Below are positions 1 through 7,921 of a DNA stretch of 19,174 nt, one piece after another (position 1 is the first letter of the stretch; each line of letters starts with the position of its first letter). Position numbers and translations under genes: made by a program. Under the pieces are notes generated by a model that was not told the origin of the DNA, did no database searches, and saw nothing but the letters and a program-made list of their open reading frames with translations. The stretch lies in contig SLGN01000282.1 of the NCBI GenBank assembly GCA_007123695.1, positions 1 to 19,174 on the forward strand, in the 5' to 3' direction. The DNA is from Verrucomicrobiales bacterium (lineage in GTDB: Bacteria > Verrucomicrobiota > Verrucomicrobiia > Verrucomicrobiales > DEV007).

Positions 1-2475
1 ATCGAGGGCGAGGCGGAAGCGGACTTCCGAGGGGTTGGCGGGCCGCAGGAGGAGCGCGCTTTCGAAGGAGCGCACCGCGAGGTCGCGTTCGTCCCGCGCT
101 TCGTGGGCGCAGCCCTGGCAGTAGTGGATGCGCTCGGTGAGGGGATTGACCGCGAGTCCCCGCCGGGCGTTTGCGACGACGCGGTCCCAGTCGCCCGTCT
201 TGCAGCCCATCTCGACGAGGCGCCGGTAGGTCTGGAAGGCCTCGGCCGAGCGGGTGGCGAGTTCTTCGAGGACGAGCGCCTCCTTCTCCTTGTCGCCCTT
301 GCCGCGGTAGGCGAGGGCCTTCAGGGCGTAGCCGTTGCGTTCGCCGATGTATTCGGGCAGCAGGGCCACGAAGGCGTCGGCGGACTCGATCGCGGCGTCC
401 CATTTCTCCGCGTCGACGAGGCGGGCGGTGAGCGCCTGGCGGGCGGCGAAGTTGTCGGGGTGGCGCTTGAGGTAGGCGGCGACGGAGAGGGTGCTGCGCG
501 GGTTCATTTCCTCGGCGGCGGGCTCGGTCCAGTCCACTTCGGCGCCGTAGGCTTCGGCGAGCCGGGTCGCGGCAAGGGCGAATTCGCTCTCGAGCTCGTC
601 CATCGGGCGGGTGTGCCTCGCGATGGCGTCGTTGACGAGGACGCCGTCGGCGAGATCGGCGAGGATGGCGCGCAGGGCGTCGAGCCCGTAGCGCTCGACG
701 AGGTGCTCGACGACGAGCATCGACTGGTAGTAGGCGAACATGACGTGCTTGCCGCTCTTGGCCTGGAAGAAGGCCTGGCTCATGTCGCGGATGGGGGTCA
801 GGGCGTCCTCCTCGAGGATCATGCGGCGGTAGGCGGGAGTCATCGACTGGCCCCAGTTGGCCTGGCGCTGCTTCTCTTCGTAAACGGAAATGCCCTCGCT
901 GAGCCACCGGGGCATCTTGTTGTCGGTGGCCGTGAGGGTGACGACGTGGCAATACTCGTGCCAGAGGGTGGCCTCCCAGTTGCTTTTCGAGGCGGTGACG
1001 CTGCCAGGGCTGTTCATCGTCACGACCGAGCCGAAGCAGACACCGAGGAGGCCGTCGCCCCCTAGCGAGCCGAAGGAGCGGATCGCGAAATCCTGCTGGT
1101 CGGGATAGAATTCGACGAGCGTGGGCCGGTCGATGGAGAGCCCGTATTTCTCCCCGAGGACCTGCTTGGCCTCGGTGAGCAGCTCGACGACCCTGTCGCC
1201 GTAGATCTCGGCCTCTTCGGGGGGCAGGCGGATGATGAAGCCGTCGGTCTCGACCGAGGCGAAGCTCGCGATTTCCCGCTCGAGGATGTCGAGGTTGTAG
1301 GCGAGGACGTTGTAGGGATCGGCGTCGGCGACTTCGCGTGCGAGGGGCCAGGCACGCTCGACGTCGCCGAGGCGGAGGTAGTCGAGGGCGAGCTGGAGCT
1401 TGGCGGGGAGATGGTCCGGGTCGAAGGCGAGGGCGCGGCGCTGCGCCTCGGCGCCTTCGGCGTAGCGGTATTTCCGGGAAAGGACGCGGCCGATGAGGTG
1501 GTCGACGGCGGGGTTGTCGCGCCAGACCGAGAGGGCCGCCTCGCGCTCGCGGCGAAAGGCTTTCTCGTCGTTCCGCCCCAGTTCTGCGAGGACCGCCCGG
1601 TAGGCGTGGGCTTCGGGATGGCGGGGATTGACCGACTGGACCCGCGAGAGCAGTTCGGCGGCGGCCTCGTACCGCTCGAAGTTGATGGCCGCCTCGGCCT
1701 GGAGGAGCAGCGCGCCGGCGTGGGCGGGCGATTCCTCGAGGACCCGGGCGAGATAGCCGGCGCCGGCCTCGCGGTCGGAGGGCAGCAGCGCTTTCGCCAT
1801 GCCGAAGAGGGCCTCGGTGTCTTCGGGCGCGTAGCGCAGGGCGGCGCCGAATTCCTCGCCGGCCTTCTTCAGATCTTCCTTGGCCAAGGCGAGGCGGCCG
1901 GAGGCGAGGTGGGCCTCGACCAGGCCGGGGGGCGCCGCCGAGCTGGTCGGCTTGACGGCTTTCGCCGGTGCGAAATACTGCTCGATGACCTTGGCGGGGT
2001 CGGCCCCGAGGACGAGCGCGGCCTCGCCGAGATGGACGAGATCGAGGGCGTTGCGCTCCTCGCGCGGCACGGTGCGGGCGGCGGCGTTGATCGCGGCGAG
2101 CCGGGCGGCGGCCTCATCTCGACGACCCGTCGCGACGAAGAATTCGTGGATGCGCAGTTGCGCTCCGAGGGCTTCTGGGAAGAGATCGGCGGTGGCGAGG
2201 GCCTCTTCGGCGGCGTCCTCGTAGCGGCCCATGGCGGCGAGGGCCTCGATCCGGAGCAGCCGCCATTCCCACGAGGGCTGGCCGCGGCGCAGGGCGTATT
2301 CGCACACTTGCAGGACGATCTCGTAGTGCCCCTTGGCGAAATGCTCGCGGACTTTGGGGAGGTTGTCCTCGTCGAAGTAGCGCTTGTAGTCGGCTTGCTG
2401 GGCCGGAAGGCCGACCGGCAGGACGCAGGGGGCCGTCCAAAGCGCCACGAGAACCGCCGCGAGACTTCGCTTCAT
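1..2475 (-). CDS. Exported TPR protein with gluzincin (Peptidase MA-like) metallopeptidase domain, partial
   Basis: This gene is open at the window edge, with 825 codons visible and no stop. The ATG at 2475 begins a plausible signal peptide (MKRSLAAVLVALWTAP..., cleavage perhaps near LPAQ), so the protein is probably periplasmic or surface-located. Residues ~28-400 are Ala/Leu/Glu-rich helical repeats of TPR type. A mixed domain follows and contains HEYCH at residues 506-510, the HExxH zinc motif. A downstream WLSEG supplies E527 as the likely third zinc ligand, which is the pattern of MA(E)/gluzincin peptidases (Peptidase MA-like superfamily). More TPR-like helices follow to the edge. H506, E507, H510 and E527 are all intact, so an active peptidase is possible. 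The substrate is unknown. The gene is divergent from the secreted protein at 2638, with 162 bp between them. The family call is fairly secure; the physiological role is not. Confidence 0.82.
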   Translation of the reverse strand, partial: MKRSLAAVLVALWTAPCVLPVGLPAQQADYKRYFDEDNLPKVREHFAKGHYEIVLQVCEYALRRGQPSWEWRLLRIEALAAMGRYEDAAEEALATADLFPEALGAQLRIHEFFVATGRRDEAAARLAAINAAARTVPREERNALDLVHLGEAALVLGADPAKVIEQYFAPAKAVKPTSSAAPPGLVEAHLASGRLALAKEDLKKAGEEFGAALRYAPEDTEALFGMAKALLPSDREAGAGYLARVLEESPAHAGALLLQAEAAINFERYEAAAELLSRVQSVNPRHPEAHAYRAVLAELGRNDEKAFRREREAALSVWRDNPAVDHLIGRVLSRKYRYAEGAEAQRRALAFDPDHLPAKLQLALDYLRLGDVERAWPLAREVADADPYNVLAYNLDILEREIASFASVETDGFIIRLPPEEAEIYGDRVVELLTEAKQVLGEKYGLSIDRPTLVEFYPDQQDFAIRSFGSLGGDGLLGVCFGSVVTMNSPGSVTASKSNWEATLWHEYCHVVTLTATDNKMPRWLSEGISVYEEKQRQANWGQSMTPAYRRMILEEDALTPIRDMSQAFFQAKSGKHVMFAYYQSMLVVEHLVERYGLDALRAILADLADGVLVNDAIARHTRPMDELESEFALAATRLAEAYGAEVDWTEPAAEEMNPRSTLSVAAYLKRHPDNFAARQALTARLVDAEKWDAAIESADAFVALLPEYIGERNGYALKALAYRGKGDKEKEALVLEELATRSAEAFQTYRRLVEMGCKTGDWDRVVANARRGLAVNPLTERIHYCQGCAHEARDERDLAVRSFESALLLRPANPSEVRFRLALD

Positions 2476-2637
2476 TCGGGAACTAGAGACGCGATCCCGC
2501 CTCCCGTAAAGAGCGCAAAAGCGTCGGGAGAAAGCGCGTCCGGCAGGCGTCCGCATCGAGGGCGTTGCGTTTCCGCGAGCCGGGGCTTACCTTTCCGCCG
2601 TTTCCGAAACAGAACCACGCCGTCCCCACCGAGCAAC

Positions 2638-3372
2638 ATGTCCCCGCGCCGCTACCCCTACGCGCTCGCCGCCGCCCTCGCGGTGGCTCTTCGGATCCTA
2701 GCGCCGACGGCCGAGGCCGCGCTGAACCCGAACGACGAATACATCCTCGTCTCCGGCGGCCCCTCCTTGCTTTCGCAGGAGAGCTACCGGCGCGAAGAGC
2801 ATCGCCACGACCGCTGGTGGGGCAACTTCATCCGCACCGCCCGTCTCCGCATCGAGCAGTTGCAGAAGGCGAGCAACGGGGCGGTGAACATCACCTGGCT
2901 CGTCTACCGGCCCGGCTACGAGACCCGCCAGACGGAGGATGGCCAGCCCCTCATCTCCAACATCGAGAGCGTGCGCGACAAATACAAGGTGCGCCTCGTC
3001 TGGTTCCGGACCACCGACGAGCTCATCGGTTATCTCAACAGCGGGCAGGATCGCAGCCGCATCAAAGTCTCGGGCTTCGAGTTCTTCGGCCACTCGAACA
3101 AATACTGCTTCGTCTTCGACTACAGCAACCACATCCTCGGCGCGTCGAAGGACTTCCTCCATCAGAGCGACATCAAGCGGATCAACCGCCGCATCTTCGC
3201 GAGGGGCGCCTACTGCAAGAGCTGGGGCTGCCACAGCGGAGAGTCCTTCACCGCGGAATGGCGCCGCGCCACCGGGGTGAAGATGATCGGCGCCGTCGGC
3301 AAGACCGACTCCTCCAACTCCTACGAAGGTACGCTGCCCTTCGTCTCGCCGGGCGGCCGCTGGACGAGCTGA
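2638..3372 (+). CDS. Secreted protein of unknown function, possible caspase-like (clan CD) fold
   Basis: A 244-residue protein. The start at 2638 is chosen because it opens a classical signal peptide (basic MSPRR, then an Ala/Leu-rich core, cleavage near TAEA, residue ~27). The frame is open further upstream, but there it runs antisense to the TPR gene. The mature part begins with a short hydrophobic strand (EYILVSGG) and a basic helix. Two motifs stand out: a hydrophobic strand ending in FEFFGHSN (H152) and CKSWGCHSGESF (C193, C198). A His after one beta strand and a Cys followed by SG after the next is the layout of caspase-like peptidases (clan CD), and resembles DUF4347-like domains. This is pattern matching from memory, not a family hit. 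C193 and C198 could instead form a disulfide. The gene is divergent from the TPR peptidase gene, and bioB lies 114 bp downstream on the same strand. Confidence 0.72.
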   Translation: MSPRRYPYALAAALAVALRILAPTAEAALNPNDEYILVSGGPSLLSQESYRREEHRHDRWWGNFIRTARLRIEQLQKASNGAVNITWLVYRPGYETRQTEDGQPLISNIESVRDKYKVRLVWFRTTDELIGYLNSGQDRSRIKVSGFEFFGHSNKYCFVFDYSNHILGASKDFLHQSDIKRINRRIFARGAYCKSWGCHSGESFTAEWRRATGVKMIGAVGKTDSSNSYEGTLPFVSPGGRWTS

Positions 3373-3423
3373 GGCACGCCCGCTCCGGCCCGCATTGCTC
3401 CGGTTTTTCCCAAGATATGAGGT

Positions 3424-3468
3424 GAAATCCGCCGGTTTCGTGTTCCTGTTGCGCTCGCCGCGGATTTC
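3424..3468. promoter_or_regulatory. Inverted repeat upstream of bioB
   Basis: A perfect 9-bp inverted repeat, GAAATCCGC (3424-3432) and GCGGATTTC (3460-3468), is separated by 27 bp and ends 18 bp before the bioB start codon. It could be an operator or an RNA hairpin in the leader. It does not match the BirA operator consensus I know. A C-rich run rather than a T-run follows, so it is not a typical intrinsic terminator of the upstream gene. Confidence 0.3.
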
Positions 3469-3486
3469 TCCCCCCGCCTTCCTCCG

Positions 3487-4482
3487 ATGCAGTTCGACGA
3501 ACTCCGACAGCTCCACGCCCTGCCCTTTTTCGACCTGATCCAGCGCTCGCGCCGGGTCCACGAGGCGAATTGGCCCGAGAACGAGGTGCAGCTCTGCACC
3601 CTGCTCAGCATCAAGACCGGCGGCTGCTCGGAGGATTGCTCCTACTGCGCGCAGTCGGCCCGCTACTCGACCGGCGTCGGCGCCGAGCGGCTCATGGAAA
3701 CCGAAGCCGTGCTCGAGCGCGCCCGCCTCGCCCGCGAGCAGGGCTCGACCCGCTTCTGCATGGGCGCCGCGTGGAAGGGCGTAAGGGACGGCACGAAGCG
3801 CTTCGACCAGGTCCTCGAGATCGTCTCCGCCGTCAGCGAGCTGGGCATGGAGGTCTGCACCACTCTCGGCGAACTCGGGCCCGCCGAAGCCGCCAAGCTC
3901 AAGGAGGCCGGCGTGACCGCCTACAACCACAACATCGACACCTCGCCCGAGCACTACGAGAACATCGTCACGACCCACAGCTTCCAGGACCGGCTCAACA
4001 CCCTGCGCCACGTCCAGGACGCCGGCATGTCGGTCTGCTCGGGCGGCATCCTCGGCCTCGGCGAGAACACCGAGGACCGGCTCCGCATGCTCGAGGTGCT
4101 CAGCAACTTCAACCCGCAGCCCGAGAGCGTGCCGATCAACTCCCTCGTGCCCATTCCCGGCACCCCGCTGGCCGAATCGCAGGGCGTCGATTCCTTCGAA
4201 GTCGTCCGCATGATCGCCCTCGCCCGCATCGCCGTGCCGCGGGCCAAAGTCCGCCTCTCGGCCGGGCGCCAGCAGATGAGCGAGGAAATGCAGGCCCTCT
4301 GCTTCTTCGCCGGGGCCAACTCCATCTTCTACGGCGACAAGCTGCTCACCACCGGCAATCCCCAGAGCGAGGCCGACCTCGCCCTGCTCGAAAAGCTCGG
4401 CCTTCGCCCCCAGCAGCCCAACCGCGAACTCGCCGCCCCCCCTGCCGAGGCCGCCCGTCCGCTGGCCCCGGCCCTGGCGTGA
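3487..4482 (+). CDS. bioB: Biotin synthase BioB
   Basis: A 331-residue radical SAM enzyme that inserts sulfur into dethiobiotin in the last step of biotin synthesis; cytoplasmic. The radical SAM cluster motif CxxxCxxC is at C47/C51/C54 (GGCSEDCSYCAQS). Ligands of the sacrificial [2Fe-2S] cluster are C91 (RFCMGAAW), C124 (VCTTLGEL) and C184 (VCSGGILGLGE), with the Arg in VRLSAGR. NHNIDTSPEHY and GANSIFYGDKLLTT are further family hallmarks, and all key residues are present. The C-terminal ~25 residues are an Ala/Pro-rich tail beyond the conserved core. No clear Shine-Dalgarno precedes the ATG. folP starts 5 bp after the stop, so the two are very likely co-transcribed. Other biotin genes are not adjacent. 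The 9-bp inverted repeat just upstream may regulate it. Confidence 0.97.
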   Translation: MQFDELRQLHALPFFDLIQRSRRVHEANWPENEVQLCTLLSIKTGGCSEDCSYCAQSARYSTGVGAERLMETEAVLERARLAREQGSTRFCMGAAWKGVRDGTKRFDQVLEIVSAVSELGMEVCTTLGELGPAEAAKLKEAGVTAYNHNIDTSPEHYENIVTTHSFQDRLNTLRHVQDAGMSVCSGGILGLGENTEDRLRMLEVLSNFNPQPESVPINSLVPIPGTPLAESQGVDSFEVVRMIALARIAVPRAKVRLSAGRQQMSEEMQALCFFAGANSIFYGDKLLTTGNPQSEADLALLEKLGLRPQQPNRELAAPPAEAARPLAPALA

Positions 4483-4487
4483 GCGCC

Positions 4488-5360
4488 ATGAAGTGGCGCT
4501 GCCTCGACCGCACCCTCGACCTCTCCCGCCGGGGCGAGGTCATGGGCATCGTCAACGCCACTCCCGACTCCTTTTCCGACGGCGGGCTCTGCGCCACCAC
4601 CGAAGCCGCCGTCTCCCACGCCACCCGGCTCGTCGCCGAAGGCGCCGCCATCGTCGACATCGGCGGCGAATCGACCCGGCCCGGGGCCGAGCCGGTCGAC
4701 GAGGCCGAGGAGATCGCCCGCGTCCTGCCGGTCGTCGCGGCCACTGCCGCCGCCTGCCCCGACGCTCTCGTCTCGATCGACACCTGCAAGCCCGCCGTAG
4801 CCAAAGCGGCGCTCGAGGCGGGTGCGGCGATCGTCAACGACGTGCGCGGATTCCGCGATCCGGCGATGGTCGAAGTCGCCGCCGCCAGCGGAGCCGGGCT
4901 CGTGGTGATGCACATGCGCGGGGTCCCCCGCACCATGCAGGAGGCGCCCGTCTACGAGGATCTGCACGGGGAGATCACCGAGTTTTTCCGCGGCCGCTAC
5001 GCGGCGCTGCTCGCCGCTGACGTCGATCCCGAGCGGATCGTCTTCGACCCCGGCATCGGCTTCGGGAAGACTCTGGAGCACAACCTCGCCATCCTGCGCG
5101 AGCCTGACCGCTACACCGTGGAGGGGCGCCCCGTCCTGCTCGGGGTCTCGCGGAAGTCCTTCCTCGGCCGCCTCATCGGTTCCGATCGCATCGAGGACCG
5201 CGCCTGGCCCACCGTCGCCGTGACCGCCCACGCCCGCGAGCAGGGCGTGCGCCTGCACCGGGTCCACGAGGTGCGGCCGAACCTCGAGGCGCTGCGCATG
5301 GCCGAGGCGATCCTCGGCTGCGGAGAGTCTGGCGGGCCGGATGGCGATCTGCCGAGCTGA
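4488..5360 (+). CDS. folP: Dihydropteroate synthase FolP
   Basis: A 290-residue TIM-barrel enzyme that condenses p-aminobenzoate with hydroxymethyl-dihydropterin diphosphate in folate synthesis; it is the sulfonamide target. Motifs in order: MGIVNATPDSFSDGG (19-33), VDIGGESTRPGA (56-67, including the PABA loop), SIDT (96-99), NDVRG (117-121), VMHMRGVPRTMQ (140-151), DPGIGFGKT (187-195) and GVSRKSFLG (219-227). The catalytic and pterin-binding residues are intact, so it should be functional. The ATG is 5 bp after the bioB stop, giving a two-gene cofactor operon. The last ~12 residues (Gly/Asp/Pro-rich) lie beyond the conserved core. The stop codon is followed in the same reading frame by the vapC relic, so the end of folP may be close to an old recombination junction. 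Confidence 0.96.
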   Translation: MKWRCLDRTLDLSRRGEVMGIVNATPDSFSDGGLCATTEAAVSHATRLVAEGAAIVDIGGESTRPGAEPVDEAEEIARVLPVVAATAAACPDALVSIDTCKPAVAKAALEAGAAIVNDVRGFRDPAMVEVAAASGAGLVVMHMRGVPRTMQEAPVYEDLHGEITEFFRGRYAALLAADVDPERIVFDPGIGFGKTLEHNLAILREPDRYTVEGRPVLLGVSRKSFLGRLIGSDRIEDRAWPTVAVTAHAREQGVRLHRVHEVRPNLEALRMAEAILGCGESGGPDGDLPS

Positions 5361-5543
5361 TGTCTTGACAACCACCTCGCTGGGTTTCTCCCCGAGGTGG
5401 GGCGGGTCGGGGTGGCGGCAAACCTCACCACCGATGCCCATATCGCAACGCTCGCGAGGGAGTATCGCGCAACCGTCCACTCGGCGGATTCGGACTTCGA
5501 CCGTTTCGGCGGTCTGCATTGGCGCAACCCGTTGCGGGAATGA
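5361..5543 (+). pseudogene. C-terminal relic of a VapC-type PIN-domain toxin gene
   Basis: In the same frame as folP, directly after its stop codon, the DNA encodes about 60 residues that read like the end of a VapC ribonuclease toxin: FLPEVGRVG, then NLTTDAHIATLA, then ATVHSADSDFDRF, then GGLHWRNPL, then a stop at 5541-5543. The Asp in TTDAH and the Asp in SADSDF match the last two acidic active-site positions of PIN domains. The N-terminal ~80 residues, with the first catalytic Asp and Glu, are absent. There is no start codon context and no vapB antitoxin gene next to it, so it cannot be active. It is best read as the remains of a toxin-antitoxin module that decayed or was cut by recombination. 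The remaining 69 bp to the next gene hold nothing I recognise. Confidence 0.72.
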
Positions 5544-5612
5544 GCGGTCGTTGCAGGGCAAGGTCTACGGGGGGTGATCCGTGCGGGCCGGAGGGCTGCG
5601 GAGCCGACCGCC

Positions 5613-6446
5613 TCAGCGGCGGCCGTGGTTGAAATCGACCGGGGCCCGCACCGTCTCCGCGCCGGGGTTGTCGCGCACCTCGACCCCGCGGCACGAGGGA
5701 TCGACCACAATGGAGACCGCGCGACCCGGGAAGGCGTTGCCCGACATCTGAAGGCTCTCGCCATTCGGGGCGAAGGTCACCGCCTCGTCCGGGGCCGTGT
5801 CGCCGAGCTGGAAGACGTTGTCGCGCACCACGACCGGGCCGTAGCCGCCATCGCGCTCGTGCAGGGTGAATCCCACATGAACTTCCCGCAGCGGAGGAAG
5901 ACGCAGCCCTCCAGAGAGATCCGCTCGGCGTAGGCCTCGACCTCGCTCTCGCTGCCCCGCCGGGCCAGACCGTGGACCCCGACGACGGCGCCGCCCACTC
6001 CCTCGGCGCGAAGATCCCGGAAAAGCAGGTCGCGCGTCCCTCCGGGCTCGGTCGTGAGGACTTCGATGGCCCGCGCGCTAACGTTGGGCTCCCACGAATT
6101 TTTGCGCCGATCCGGGTCGAAGACGTGGCCATGGAACTCGCCGCCATGCCAAGCGAAGTCCTTCAAGTCGGTCCCGGCAAAAAGGACCACCCGGGCCTGG
6201 TCGCCGAGGGTCTCGGGAAAAAGAAAGCGCGCCCCATGGGCGAGGACGGTGGTGCGCGAGGGCAGCGAGATGGGGGGGCCATCGCCGAATTGGAAGTCGC
6301 CTGGCGGGATCGTGACGACCCCCCCCTTCCGTCCCAACCGCCTCGAAGAGGGCCGCGAGACGATCCCGATCCTCACCTCTCAGGGGCGGCAGAGGCGAGG
6401 CCAAAACGATGAAGAGCGGGAGCAAGGGGAGAAAACGATGCTTCAT
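5613..6446 (-). pseudogene. Secreted right-handed beta-helix (pectate lyase-like) protein, two frameshifts
   Basis: The ATG at 6446 opens a signal peptide (MKHRFLPLLPLFIVLASPLP). The frame reads well to E40. There, a G8 tract on the minus strand (6319-6326) pushes it out of frame, and one G fewer restores GGVVTIPPGDFQFGDGP. The second segment contains the short strand-turn repeats of a beta-helix (LKDFAWHGGEFHGHVF, LEGCVFLRCGKFMWD) until about 5870-5880. A second shift there returns to the original frame (GFTLHERDGGYGPVVVRDN), ending with the stop at 5613-5615. If both are repaired the product is ~277 residues, similar to Pectate_lyase_3-like proteins that bind or cleave polysaccharides. As written, the first frame stops at 6078. 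Natural decay and sequencing error in the homopolymer are both possible. The gene lies 93 bp downstream of the methyltransferase gene on the same strand. Confidence 0.72.
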
Positions 6447-6539
6447 GGCTGGGGGGACAAGTGGAGCGGCGGATCAAGCGTCCTTCAAACCCTTTTCGCG
6501 AGGCTTGCCGATGGAGCGGGGCGTCGCGGTTGCCTGCCT

Positions 6540-7769
6540 TCAGCGGAAGCGCAGGAAAAGGCACTTCAAGTAGCGCGCCTCGGCGAAGCTTGCGGGATGG
6601 TCGGGGGCGTGTCCGCTCGCCGCGACCTCCTCGACGCGGCGGCCCGAGGCCCGCGCCGCCTCGCGCACCGCGCCGAAGAACTCGGATTCGGAAACGTGGG
6701 CCGAGCAGGAGGCGGCGACGAGCAGACCGCCCCGCCGTAGCAGGCGGATCGCGTCGGCATTGAGACGGCGGTAGGCGCGGATCGCTCCGGCCCGCTCTGC
6801 CTCGCGCTTCGCGAGCGAGGGCGGATCGACCACGACGAGGTCGAAGCTCGCCGGGGCCGCCCGCGCCAGCCAGACGAAGGCGTCGGCCTGCTCGGTACGG
6901 TGGACGCAGGCGGCCACTGCGGGGCAGTCGAGGTTGAGGCCGAAGTTCCGCCGCGCCGCCGCGAGCGCGTGCTCGCTGATGTCGAGGTCGGTCACCGTCT
7001 TTGCTCCGCCTCTCGCCGCGTAGAGCGAAAAGCCGCCCGAAAAACTGAAGGCGTTGAGTACCTCGGCGCCCCGGGCGAGGGATTCGACGCGGCGGCGGTT
7101 CTCGCGTTGGTCGAGGAAGAAGCCCGTCTTCTGTCCGCGCAGCACGTCCGCCTCGAAACGCAGCCCGGATTCGTGGACGACCACGGGCCCGCCGGGACCG
7201 GCGCCGCGCAGGATGGAGCCGTCGGAAAGGCCGTAGGCGGCGGCCCGGTCCGCGATGTTGCGGCCGAGGCGCAGCACCACGCAGGCAGGGGAAAGCCGGT
7301 TTTGGAAAAGATCGACGATCTCGTCGAGCCGGGGCAGCCAGACCGGGCTGTAGAGCTTCAGCACGAGGGCGTCTCCGTAGCGGTCGAGGACGAGACCGGG
7401 CCAGCCGTCGCTCTCGCCGTTGACGAGGCGCAGACAGTCGGTGGCGGCGTCGGCGATGCCCTCGCGCCGCGCGAGCGCGTCCTCCAAGCGCCTCCGCCAC
7501 CAGTCCGCGTCGATGCGCTGCGGGGCGCCCGCATGGAGGACGCGCAGGCGCAGGGGCGAATCGGGATCGTAGAGACCGAGGGCGAGGAAGCGGTCGCGCC
7601 GGTCGTAGACGACGGCAATCTCGCCCGTCTCGCCCTCGCGGTTCTGCCGGCGGATGCTCTCGTCGTAGATCCACGGGTGGCCCGCGCGCACCGCCGCCTC
7701 GGCGGCGGGCCGGATCCCGAGCTTGAGACGGGGGCGGGCTCCACCGGGAGTGTGTTGCGTGGGGGACAT
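6540..7769 (-). CDS. RlmI-like class I SAM-dependent rRNA methyltransferase
   Basis: A 409-residue protein of usual length for the RlmI/RlmK-like family, which methylates cytosine C5 or guanine in 23S rRNA. The N-terminal ~90 residues look like the PUA RNA-binding domain ([21 protein letters not shown]...). A linker domain follows, with [18 protein letters not shown] (116-133) and [10 protein letters not shown] (217-226), both typical of the family. The Rossmann methyltransferase domain has motif [19 protein letters not shown] (239-256), motif IV VVVDPPS (312-318), and SCS around C355 as the probable catalytic cysteine. The protein ends in LKCLFLRFR, like the usual family C-terminus. The exact rRNA target cannot be told from sequence, so no symbol is given. 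The ATG at 7769 has a 12-bp palindrome just upstream. The gene is divergent from the TIM-barrel gene at 7922. Confidence 0.92.
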   Translation of the reverse strand: MSPTQHTPGGARPRLKLGIRPAAEAAVRAGHPWIYDESIRRQNREGETGEIAVVYDRRDRFLALGLYDPDSPLRLRVLHAGAPQRIDADWWRRRLEDALARREGIADAATDCLRLVNGESDGWPGLVLDRYGDALVLKLYSPVWLPRLDEIVDLFQNRLSPACVVLRLGRNIADRAAAYGLSDGSILRGAGPGGPVVVHESGLRFEADVLRGQKTGFFLDQRENRRRVESLARGAEVLNAFSFSGGFSLYAARGGAKTVTDLDISEHALAAARRNFGLNLDCPAVAACVHRTEQADAFVWLARAAPASFDLVVVDPPSLAKREAERAGAIRAYRRLNADAIRLLRRGGLLVAASCSAHVSESEFFGAVREAARASGRRVEEVAASGHAPDHPASFAEARYLKCLFLRFR

Positions 7770-7773
7770 GGAA

Positions 7774-7785
7774 TGCGGGCCCGCA
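7774..7785. promoter_or_regulatory. 12-bp palindrome in the divergent rRNA methyltransferase / TIM-barrel promoter region
   Basis: TGCGGGCCCGCA is a perfect palindrome 4 bp upstream of the minus-strand start at 7769. It could bind a dimeric regulator. Alternatively, the overlapping GGCCC-CGCTGC-GGGCC hairpin (7779-7794) could form in the leader RNA and mask the start. In GC-rich DNA such palindromes also occur by chance. The same intergenic region holds a tandem 8-bp repeat GCCGATCA x2 (7826-7841). Confidence 0.22.
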
Positions 7786-7921
7786 GCGGGGCCGGCGGAG
7801 GGTTGTCGGGATTTCGGTTCATCGGGCCGATCAGCCGATCAGCCTGTCAAACGGAGCGTGTATGCGCCGTTTCCGCGACGGGGCTTGACGAAGGTGGCCC
7901 GGATCGTGGAGAATCGCCAGC

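Noticed and set aside
103..1065. Long plus-strand open frame of 320 codons
   Set aside because: It is antisense to the TPR peptidase gene and rich in Gly, Glu, Val and Arg as expected for a shadow frame in GC-rich DNA; the minus strand has the coherent domains.
2698..4011. Minus-strand open frame of 437 codons
   Set aside because: It overlaps bioB and the secreted protein gene on the opposite strand, and bioB is unambiguous.
5365..5370. TTGACA after folP as a promoter
   Set aside because: No -10-like sequence lies 15-19 bp downstream, and the hexamer is inside the vapC relic frame.
4329..5561. Minus-strand open frame of 410 codons
   Set aside because: Antisense to folP and the vapC relic, both of which have recognisable motifs.
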